From: Alteribacter natronophilus
GTDB lineage: Bacteria; Bacillota; Bacilli; Bacillales; Salisediminibacteriaceae
Length of the DNA stretch: 64,000 nucleotides
Reading direction: 5' to 3'
Assembly: GCF_006007885.1 (NCBI RefSeq)
Contig: NZ_VCRO01000005.1
Location: 186,001 to 250,000, forward strand
Shown here: one piece after another, positions 57,807-64,000 of the stretch
Position numbering within the stretch: the stretch's first letter is position 1
How the letters are laid out: each line of letters starts with the position of its first letter
Made by a program: the position numbers and the translations under genes
The notes under the pieces: generated by a model
Database searches by the model: none
Seen by the model: only the letters and a program-made list of their open reading frames with translations
Told to the model about the DNA's origin: nothing

Positions 57807-59081
57807 ATGGACATGGAACTGACGGCTTTCGGCACAATCCTCGCCCTTGTGGCTACGATCGCGCTCATTCTGATCCGTGTCGCCCCGGCCTATGCCATGA
57901 TGGCAGGAGCCCTGATCGGGGGGCTCGCAGGCGGTGCGGGACTTGTGGATACAACACAGATTATGATCGGCGGTGCCGAGGGCATGACGGGCGTCGTGCT
58001 GCGGGTGCTTGCTGCCGGAGTGCTGGCCGGTGTTCTTATTGAATCCGGTGCGGCGAAAAAAATTGCCGAATCGATACTTGAGCGGCTCGGTGAAAAGAAG
58101 GCCCTCCTTGCTTTAGCCGGGGCTGCGATGGTACTCACCGGTGTAGGCGTGTTTATCGGTGTAGCCGTACTTACCCTTGCCCCGATCGCCCTTGCGATTG
58201 CAAGAAAAATCGGGATGTCCAAGCTTGCCATTCTCCTCGCTATCTCGGGAGGCGGGAAAGCCGGTAACATCATTTCCCCGAACCCGAACAGTCTCGCTGC
58301 AGCGGAGGCGTTTCAGGTACCCCTCACGACAGTCATGTTTGCGGGTGTCCTCCCGGCTGCGGCCGGTCTATGGGTGACTTACGTGATTGCCCGACGGCTC
58401 CGGAATACAGGGAGTGTGGTTGAAGAGGCAGATTTGAATACTGAGGTTAACGGTTCATTGCCGTCACTGGCCGCAGCGCTCACCGGGCCGGCCGTTGCGA
58501 TCTTTCTTCTGATGCTTCAGCCGCTGGTTGGGATCTATGTGGATCCCCTTTTTGCATTACCTGTTGGGGGCCTCATCGGAGCGCTTGCTATGGGCAAAGC
58601 ATCTCATCTGAACATGTTTATCAGCTCAGGGCTTGAAAAAATGGCCGGAGTGGCGATTCTTCTGATCGGTACCGGGACGCTTGCCGGTGTAATCGCCAAT
58701 TCAGCTATGATCGGGCACATTCTGTCAGGTATCGAAGCATTGGGGCTGCCTTCCTACACACTGGCCCCACTTGCCGGGATCACCATGAGCGGGGCGACGG
58801 GATCCACAGCGGCGGGAACAGCGGTTGCCGGCAGCGTGTTTGCACCGACCATGTTTGAACTGGGTGTACATGCCCTGGCTGGTGCTGCGATGGTTAACGC
58901 CGGAGCAACTGTGCTGGATCATATGCCGCACGGGACATACTTCCACATTACCCGGGCGAGCGTACGGATGGGGATGAAGGAGCGGTTTCGTCTTCTCCCC
59001 CATGAAACGCTCGTGGGCGGGGTGATTGCCCTTGTTTCCACGCTCATGTTTGGGGTGTTCGGGGGATTGTGGCTGTGGTAG
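57807..59081 (+). CDS. GntP-family carboxylate/gluconate permease-like protein
   Basis: A 424-residue membrane carrier with about 12 helices. Conserved features are ISGGGKAGNIISPNPNSLAA, TGVGVFIGVAVLTLAPIALA and, in the second half, SGATGSTAAGTAVAGSVFAP with HMPHGTYFHITRASVRM, typical of GntP/gluconate:H+ symporters. The substrate could be gluconate, lactate or another hydroxy acid. TAGGAGA with 7 nt spacing supports ATG 57807. The gene is bracketed by two 21-bp arrays. Confidence 0.8.
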   Translation: MDMELTAFGTILALVATIALILIRVAPAYAMMAGALIGGLAGGAGLVDTTQIMIGGAEGMTGVVLRVLAAGVLAGVLIESGAAKKIAESILERLGEKKALLALAGAAMVLTGVGVFIGVAVLTLAPIALAIARKIGMSKLAILLAISGGGKAGNIISPNPNSLAAAEAFQVPLTTVMFAGVLPAAAGLWVTYVIARRLRNTGSVVEEADLNTEVNGSLPSLAAALTGPAVAIFLLMLQPLVGIYVDPLFALPVGGLIGALAMGKASHLNMFISSGLEKMAGVAILLIGTGTLAGVIANSAMIGHILSGIEALGLPSYTLAPLAGITMSGATGSTAAGTAVAGSVFAPTMFELGVHALAGAAMVNAGATVLDHMPHGTYFHITRASVRMGMKERFRLLPHETLVGGVIALVSTLMFGVFGGLWLW

Positions 59082-59118
59082 GAGATTGAAGTGGTGAGCA
59101 GATACTTTTCTGTTTACC

Positions 59119-59312
59119 GGTGAATTGGCTGCGTTGAACCAGGTGTTCGCTACGTTCATACTGCATTTCGCTGCGTTGAGCCGGGTGTTCGCTACGTTAG
59201 GCCTGCATTTCGCTGCGTTGAACCAGGTGTTCGCTACGTTCGGCCTGCATTTCGCTACGCTGAGCCGGGTGTTCGCTACGTTCATACTGTATTTCGCTGC
59301 GTTCACGGTTGC
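59119..59312. repeat. Phased 21-bp array, box TTCGCTACGTT, locus 3 (nine units)
   Basis: Boxes start every 21 bp without slippage at 59129, 59150, 59171, 59192, 59213, 59234, 59255, 59276 and 59297. Units alternate roughly as TTCGCTGCGTTGAGCCGGGTG and TTCGCTACGTTCATACTGCAT, so a 42-bp super-repeat is visible. Located between the GntP-like stop codon and its terminator. Confidence 0.92.
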
Positions 59313-59352
59313 CCTCTATTTCTGCTGCTTACAGGCTGTCGCTCAAATTAAC

Positions 59353-59391
59353 AAAAATAAACCGGCCCAACTTACGGGGCCGGTTTATTTT
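59353..59391. terminator. Bidirectional terminator, GntP-like and GNAT-SnoaL genes
   Basis: AAATAAACCGGCCC (59355-59368) pairs with GGGCCGGTTTATTT (59377-59390), a 14-bp perfect stem. Confidence 0.9.
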
Positions 59392-60290
59392 ACGATTGTT
59401 CCCTGGTGAAAATACATCTGCCAGCGTCCGTCCGCTTTTTTCCACACCGATGATCGGAGCGTGCGGTGATCCCTTGTGGCATCGTACACCCGGTAAGTGA
59501 CGAGCGCTGTGTCGGGGCTCAGCTGGCGGCATTCAAGATCGCTCATCCGGAAGTCACGCACACCGATGCCGGCGGGATCGAGGCAGTCCGCTTTCGTAAA
59601 CGCCACGCCGGAGCTGCCGAACTCAAAGAAATCGTCGTGAAGCAGCCTCTCGATCTCCCCCGCGTCTGTCCTCACTTCGGGACTCTGCAGTTTTAGTTCA
59701 AGCTGTTCGAGCTCATCTTTCAAAGCCTCCCCGTTCATCACCGGATGATCATCCTCTCTCAGCATGCCGAACACATAGTGGTCCCGCCATTCACCCTGTA
59801 CCTGCTGGTTACGCCGTTTACGGCCCTCAATTATAAATCCCGCCTGTTTCAGGCAGCGGATCGAAGCTTCATTGCGCACATCGCACAAAGCTTCGAGGCG
59901 AAGTGCGTTCAATCGGGTAAAAGCGAGATCCCGCACAGCGGCGGTTACTTCCGTTCCGTATCCCCTGCCCCAGCTTGCCGGTCCGAGAAAATAGCCGATG
60001 TCAGCCACCTTCTTTGCCCCGTTCTGAAAAACAATCGTGGCATTGCCGATAACCCTGCCACTTTCCCGCTCTTCAATCGCCAGGACGAACACGGTCCGGT
60101 TCACGATTTTCTGCAGGGCGATCTGGGCCCGCAGGTTTGTCCTCGTCTGACCCGGGTGCTCGTTTGGTCCCCAGTTGAGATACCGCACCACCTCGGGGTC
60201 TGATTTAATTTCATGTATGTCGTTGAGATCCTCATCGCGCAGTTCACGAATCAGAAGCCGCGGCGTATCAAATGGTGCAAGTCTGGTCAT
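59385..60290 (-). CDS. GNAT acetyltransferase fused to a SnoaL-like (DUF4440) domain
   Basis: About 301 residues with two domains. Residues 1-180 are a RimJ/RimL-type GNAT (TPRLLIRELRDEDLNDIHEI, ADIGYFLGPASWGRGYGTEV, then LEALCDVRNEASIRCLKQAG). Residues about 190-301 form an NTF2/SnoaL-like DUF4440 domain (LEQLELKLQSPEVRTDAGEI ... RVYDATRDHRTLRSSVWKKA). Each domain also occurs alone in Bacillus; the fusion could join acetylation to a ligand-binding partner (inference). The ATG at 60290 follows GGAGG. Divergent from nhaC-like. Confidence 0.82.
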   Translation of the reverse strand: MTRLAPFDTPRLLIRELRDEDLNDIHEIKSDPEVVRYLNWGPNEHPGQTRTNLRAQIALQKIVNRTVFVLAIEERESGRVIGNATIVFQNGAKKVADIGYFLGPASWGRGYGTEVTAAVRDLAFTRLNALRLEALCDVRNEASIRCLKQAGFIIEGRKRRNQQVQGEWRDHYVFGMLREDDHPVMNGEALKDELEQLELKLQSPEVRTDAGEIERLLHDDFFEFGSSGVAFTKADCLDPAGIGVRDFRMSDLECRQLSPDTALVTYRVYDATRDHRTLRSSVWKKADGRWQMYFHQGTIVK

Positions 60291-60398
60291 GGTCTTTCCT
60301 CCTGAATCTATCTGTTCCACACTGAGAGGCGTTTTTCCTCTTTTTTCGACGTTCTGAAAGGCAGAATCTGTGTTACGATGGCTTGTGGAGTGATAAAA

Positions 60399-61733
60399 AT
60401 GAAGCGCACTTTTACATTAATAGAGATTATCATGATTTTTGCCGTAACGCTCGCTTTTTTGATGGGGGCCATTGCCACAGGCTTTTCCCTGGCACTCGCC
60501 ATGCTTCCCGGTGTGACCGCCCTCATCCTGCTCTGCCGTAAAAAAGGGATCAGCTGGACAAATCTCGGACGTGCAGCGGTTACAGGAATCAGCCGGAACA
60601 GAAACGTAGCGTGGCTGCTTGCATTTATCGGCCTGATTCTGCCGACGTGGTACATGGCAGGGACGATTGACGATCTGAATGCCCTGTTTCTCACGTTCAT
60701 TTCACCTGAATATTTTCTCACCGTCGCTTTCCTCGTCACCGGGCTTATGTCGTTTACGGTGGGGTCTTCAGTGGGGAGCCTCAGCATCGTCGGGATTCCC
60801 CTGATGAGTGCCGGGCTCACGCTCGGTCTGCCGGCACCGCTCGTGGCGGGGGCGCTCGTGTCCGGCTCATTTGTCGGTGACCGGTCGTCCCCGCTTTCGA
60901 GCTCGTTCCAGCTGCTTGCGTTCAGTGTGGAGCTGAAAGTACAGGAGCATCTGCGCTCGATTACACCGACGATGATTGTGACCGTGACGCTGACGGCGAT
61001 GCTCTTTTTCCTGGCGGATATGATCACGGCAGCTGATGGAACCGCGGGCGTTGCCGGACCTGGAGCGCTCGAGTGGAACAGCCTGCTTCTCTCCCTCATT
61101 CCGCCGGTCCTCCTGCTTGTGCTCATTTTTACAGGAAAAGACATGAAGACCTGCTTTACTGCAGGGATTCTTGCCGGGGGCGCCATTCTTCTGTATCGGG
61201 GCACCGCTGTTCAGATGTGGGTTGAAGGCGCAGTGACCGGCGCAGGCGGCCTGAACGGCCTCATCGGGATGCTACCGTTTGTTCTGTTTATTCTCATTGT
61301 CGGCGCCTACTGCCAGATCATCGAAGAGACGGGAATGCTGCAGCCGTTTATCGAGCGGGTGTTTCACGACACGTCGAACCTTACGAAAAATACCGCCCAG
61401 ACGGTGGGTGTGGCGGCCGGTGTGAGCCTTATTTCGCCGAATCAGTCGTTTCCGATTCTGCTTGCCGGCCGTTCGCTTCTGCCCCACTGGCGGACGCACT
61501 TTCACCGCCGGGAGCTGTCCCGGACGCTGGCGGATTCCACCGTGGTGTTTGCAGGACTCGTTCCATGGAGTCTCCTTGCGATTCTGTGCAGCACGATCGT
61601 AGGCGTCCCGGTCATCGCTTACCTGCCGTTCGCCGCATTCCTGTGGCTCGCCCCGATCGTGACGATCGTCTTCAGCTGGGTAAAATCAAAACAGTCTCCA
61701 CGCCTGGAGACAGCCGAAAGCCGCTCCTCGTAA
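60399..61733 (+). CDS. NhaC-family Na+/H+ antiporter
   Basis: A 444-residue membrane protein with about 11-12 helices. SFTVGSSVGSLSIVGIPLMS, GALVSGSFVGDRSSPLSSSF and VGVAAGVSLISPNQSFPILL match NhaC carriers, with the acidic and serine residues of the transport core. NhaC exchanges Na+ for H+ or, in some branches, amino acids or dicarboxylates; Na+/H+ fits a haloalkaline habitat. GGAGTG precedes ATG 60399. Single gene with a terminator. Confidence 0.85.
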   Translation: MKRTFTLIEIIMIFAVTLAFLMGAIATGFSLALAMLPGVTALILLCRKKGISWTNLGRAAVTGISRNRNVAWLLAFIGLILPTWYMAGTIDDLNALFLTFISPEYFLTVAFLVTGLMSFTVGSSVGSLSIVGIPLMSAGLTLGLPAPLVAGALVSGSFVGDRSSPLSSSFQLLAFSVELKVQEHLRSITPTMIVTVTLTAMLFFLADMITAADGTAGVAGPGALEWNSLLLSLIPPVLLLVLIFTGKDMKTCFTAGILAGGAILLYRGTAVQMWVEGAVTGAGGLNGLIGMLPFVLFILIVGAYCQIIEETGMLQPFIERVFHDTSNLTKNTAQTVGVAAGVSLISPNQSFPILLAGRSLLPHWRTHFHRRELSRTLADSTVVFAGLVPWSLLAILCSTIVGVPVIAYLPFAAFLWLAPIVTIVFSWVKSKQSPRLETAESRSS

Positions 61734-61753
61734 AATGAGGGCGGCTTTTTTTG
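61716..61753 (+). terminator. Terminator of the NhaC-like gene
   Basis: AAAGCCGC and CCTC arms pair with GAGG and GCGGCTTT across GTAAAAT, followed by a seven-T run. Confidence 0.88.
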
Positions 61754-61759
61754 TGCACC

Positions 61760-62476
61760 TTATATGATGTCATGCAGGTTCAGGACTTCGTAATCTCCTG
61801 ACTCTCTTAGAAACTGTGAAACGAGATGGACGTGAGCCGAACCGATCATAAGCAGCAGCCTGTCATCTGTAGAGTGATTGAGCTGCGTGAGGTTGTGATA
61901 GATAGTGAGGTTCCGCTGATACCACCAACGCATCCAGTCTACCCCGATGTAGTCAGTACCTCTTCCGACCCGGGCGATCTGCATGTACATTTCGTGTTCC
62001 ACTTTAAGCCTTTGCGGGTCGTTCACCTGTATCAGTCGCTCTTTTACCGGGGATTCAGGTGACGGAAGAGCGAGCTGGGGGATGTAGTCTTCCACGATGC
62101 GCTGGTGCAGCCTCGGCTGATGCAGTTCCGCCCATTCGAGAACCTCCCCCGCGCTCCTTTGCCCCACATTTCCCATCCAGTCTACGCCATGAATCCGTTC
62201 GTGTCCGAGTCTTTCAGCGAGGGGAAATCCGATCAGCTCCACTTCGGAAGAGCAATGAGTCCTGTTTCCTTCAAGGAATTTCACGTACTTGCGGTTCAAT
62301 GCCTCATCCTGCTCTTTTTCCACTTCAAACGCGAGCCTGTTTGGCCTGAAATCAGCGAACATGTGGATCACATTGCTCAGCTCATTCCCCCTGATATGCA
62401 GCTCATCCGTTTTCAGGAGGTCGTCTGTGTCCCCAAAATGAAACGTGCCTGCAATGAGTAAGTGCGGTTTACCCAT
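61760..62476 (-). CDS. DUF5694 (TraB-like) protein
   Basis: A 238-residue cytoplasmic protein without a signal peptide. MGKPHLLIAGTFHFGDTDDL at the start and LLLMIGSAHVHLVSQFLRES at the end echo the paired His motifs of TraB/GumN domains, and RLAFEVEKEQDEALN supplies the acidic site, so it is a distant relative of the lipoprotein at 25029. GGAGGGG with 5 nt spacing gives ATG 62476, 21 bp after the ATPase stop codon, so the two genes form an operon. Catalytic activity is not established for DUF5694. Confidence 0.78.
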   Translation of the reverse strand: MGKPHLLIAGTFHFGDTDDLLKTDELHIRGNELSNVIHMFADFRPNRLAFEVEKEQDEALNRKYVKFLEGNRTHCSSEVELIGFPLAERLGHERIHGVDWMGNVGQRSAGEVLEWAELHQPRLHQRIVEDYIPQLALPSPESPVKERLIQVNDPQRLKVEHEMYMQIARVGRGTDYIGVDWMRWWYQRNLTIYHNLTQLNHSTDDRLLLMIGSAHVHLVSQFLRESGDYEVLNLHDII

Positions 62477-62497
62477 GGATTCCCCTCCTTCCATAAT

Positions 62498-63274
62498 TCA
62501 TAAGTGCCTCAGAAACTGCCCGGGGTTGTTAAGGAAATCCCTGGTGAGCCGGACATGCTCCAGTTCATCATACCGGGCTGACTTCATCACACCATTTTCA
62601 ATTACTCTGAGATCCGCACCGGGTACAGCCATAAGGATGGGAGAATGGGTAGCGATGATAAACTGGCCGTTTTCCTCCGTCATCCCATTAATCATTGAAA
62701 TAAGGGAAAGCTGCTTGAGTGGTGAAAGAGGGGCCTCGGGCTCGTCAAGAAGATAGAGTCCGCCGGGTCTGAACCTGGCTTGAAACAAGTCAAGAAAGCT
62801 TTCACCATGCGAACGGACATCCAGCCCATCACCGTAAAAATGCTTCAAATCACTAACTGTACGGGCATACGGCAGCACTTCCAGACTATGAGGGTCCTTC
62901 GCCCTGATCTCATGGAGTTTTTCCTCTGACTCTTTCTTTTCCCGGGCAGTCCGCCGGGTAAAAGATATAAAATCACTCGCTCTGAAAAAGAATCCTTCGC
63001 GGGTTTTAGCCGACCACGTCAGCTTCATCGCCTCAGCCAGCCGCCTGGCCGGTTCAAGTGACGGATCTGAATCAATATTTTCCCCGCCTATCAGCCTGCT
63101 GCCGGTATGAACAGCAATTCCCTCCAGGAGCGTCGTTTTGCCCGTCCCGTTGTCTCCAACCAGAATGGTCACCGGCTTCTCAAACCGAAGTGTGCCGAAT
63201 GACTGAATCAGGGGGAGGCTGAACGGATACTGATCGTCGCCCCCGCCATTGAGTGTCACTTCTTTCAGATGCAT
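62498..63274 (-). CDS. AAA-family ATPase, small RecF/ABC-like
   Basis: A 258-residue ATPase. Walker A is ILVGDNGTGKTTLLEGIAVH (about residue 37-56). A short coiled region (residues about 110-125, RRTAREKKESEEKLHEI) replaces the long arm of RecF/SMC proteins, and the Walker B segment is GGLYLLDEPEAPLSPLKQLS with a D-loop-like tail, then FIIATHSPILMAVPGA (switch His). This AAA_15/AAA_21 type occurs alone, in OLD-like nucleases and in defence operons. Here it is followed at 21 bp by the DUF5694 gene. Target unknown. Confidence 0.82.
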   Translation of the reverse strand: MHLKEVTLNGGGDDQYPFSLPLIQSFGTLRFEKPVTILVGDNGTGKTTLLEGIAVHTGSRLIGGENIDSDPSLEPARRLAEAMKLTWSAKTREGFFFRASDFISFTRRTAREKKESEEKLHEIRAKDPHSLEVLPYARTVSDLKHFYGDGLDVRSHGESFLDLFQARFRPGGLYLLDEPEAPLSPLKQLSLISMINGMTEENGQFIIATHSPILMAVPGADLRVIENGVMKSARYDELEHVRLTRDFLNNPGQFLRHL

Positions 63275-63295
63275 GCCTCTCTCCCCCTACAGTTT

Positions 63296-63460
63296 TCACT
63301 CTGCATTTTTAAAGTACACATGGTTATCGGTCCACTCGCGGTTCTCCTCTGCCTGAGAAACCCGCGTACCATTTCTCATAGTCTTTTTCATTGAGCGGGC
63401 GCAGTGTGAGCCGCTCCGTTTCAGCGTGGATGTCTGTGAAGCTGATTGTCAGTGTGATCG
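63296..63460 (-). pseudogene. Decayed GNAT acetyltransferase fragment
   Basis: On the minus strand from about 63452, IHAETERLTLRPLNEKDYEK followed by WYAGFSG is a clear GNAT N-terminus. After SG the frame must shift to continue as EENREWTDNHVYFKNAE and then stops at 63296. The original frame also stops early. Only about 50 residues remain, the start codon is unclear, and no acetyl-CoA motif is left. It lies next to the ATPase gene. Confidence 0.5.
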
Positions 63461-63700
63461 CTTCCTTTCGCAATGAGTTTTAATTTTGCTCTGCTTAAAT
63501 TGAATACTGTTTTTGCCATAACTCATCACACCACACCTTTCGCAGTTGATCTATGGATAAGTGTACCATTTCTCTCAGTCTCTTGTTAAAAACCGGTAAC
63601 AACTGATTATTCGAAAAGGATATCTTCCTATTTTGCCGGAATTAGTTTATTTGTACGTTTGAAAGGGTATTTTTCAGTAGTTATTCAAAAGGAGGAGATT

Positions 63701-64000
63701 GTGATTCAGACGACTGGTACGATGCAGAGTGAGCAGCTTGTAAGAGATTATTTGTACGTACGGGATTTGACGATGCGCATCACAGAACCTCTCGAAACGG
63801 AAGATTACGTGGTCCAGAGCATGGAGGATGTGAGCCCGCCAAAGTGGCACATGGCTCATACCACATGGTTTTTTGAGGACTTTATATTAAATAAATACGT
63901 GGACGGATATGAGTACCGTTTTGAAGCGACGCGGAAACTGTTTAACTCGTACTATGAAACACTCGGAAAACCGTTTCCCCGGCACCAGCGGGGCCTCCTC
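63701..64000 (+). CDS. egtB: Ergothioneine synthase EgtB, N-terminal part (runs off the window)
   Basis: The first 100 codons are present. After GTG 63701 (AAAAGGAGG before it) the protein reads VQSMEDVSPPKWHMAHTTWF, with the DinB-like iron-binding His pattern (W-H-x-x-H-T-T-W-F-F-E). It continues through FEDFILNKYV and RKLFNSYYETLGKPFPRHQR. This is the hallmark start of EgtB, the iron-dependent sulfoxide synthase joining cysteine or gamma-glutamylcysteine to hercynine. OvoA is the main alternative. The partner EgtD would be expected beyond the edge. Confidence 0.88.
   Translation, partial: MIQTTGTMQSEQLVRDYLYVRDLTMRITEPLETEDYVVQSMEDVSPPKWHMAHTTWFFEDFILNKYVDGYEYRFEATRKLFNSYYETLGKPFPRHQRGLL

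Noticed and set aside
58725-59306. A 193-aa minus-strand reading frame with repeated NVANTRLSVAK-type units
   Set aside because: It is the 21-bp array read as protein, since 21 is a multiple of three, plus antisense of the permease gene. No ribosome binding site or hydrophobic core.
49208-59312. The three TTCGCTACGTT arrays as CRISPR
   Set aside because: The repeat unit is 21 bp in total with no 30-40 bp unique spacers, and there are no cas genes in the window.

Overview
The window comes from a spore-forming, low-to-mid GC Bacillaceae chromosome, probably a halophilic or alkaliphilic relative of Alkalicoccus, Salisediminibacterium or Alteribacter. That placement is an inference. It rests on a YjcZ-type sporulation peptide, a YtvI homologue, GerP-like and Hsp20-like spore proteins, many close matches to Bacillus subtilis families (YfmL, YkpA, MhqO/MhqD, CypC, HelD), GGAGG-type ribosome binding sites, D/E-rich lipoproteins, a BCCT betaine carrier and an NhaC-type antiporter. 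No rRNA, tRNA, CRISPR array, transposase or prophage block was seen. Most of the window is ordinary chromosomal housekeeping and accessory metabolism.

Layout. 0-9 kb: an anchored acidic protein cut by the window edge, YjcZ, a membrane glycosyltransferase, a lipid kinase, an acidic lipoprotein, YtvI, a WYL regulator, a DUF4352 lipoprotein and a membrane protein. 9-14 kb: kynureninase, three small paralogous proteins, a TspO-like protein and a BCCT transporter. 14-17 kb: a spore-surface island with a GerPC-like protein, two Hsp20-like proteins and four GerPA/GerPF-like proteins. 17-35 kb: glutamate dehydrogenase family, SWIM/SNF2 helicase, Uup-type ABC-F, an LRR-TraB lipoprotein, HelD, YfmL, YkpA-type ABC-F and RecQ. 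35-43 kb: a SIMPL protein, then lactonase, aminotransferase, YjiH and amidohydrolase, then an EamA carrier behind a structured leader. 43-49 kb: the mhqO-mhqD-flavin reductase operon, a GNAT, peroxygenase CypC, a BhlA-like peptide and a NERD protein. 49-64 kb: a heterodimeric ABC exporter with a palindromic operator, aldehyde dehydrogenase with DUF779, an AidB-like acyl-CoA dehydrogenase, a GntP-like carrier, a GNAT-SnoaL fusion, an NhaC antiporter, an ATPase/DUF5694 pair, a decayed GNAT and the start of egtB.

The least explained content is between genes. Three families of dispersed non-coding elements of about 130-290 bp occur: family A with 'GGCTCTGTTAAA' inverted ends, family B with a 'CGCCGTCCGTTCRCTTTCC' core, and family C with 'AGATTGTTGTT' inverted ends. 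Separately, phased tandem arrays with an exact 21-bp period (box TTCGCTACGTT) occur at three loci. A different 21-bp array (box GTTAGAAT) and a 20-bp array (box CTTGTMCTTA) share the architecture but not the sequence. A candidate small RNA lies divergent to helD. All functional statements come from reading the sequence and from family knowledge; no database search was run.
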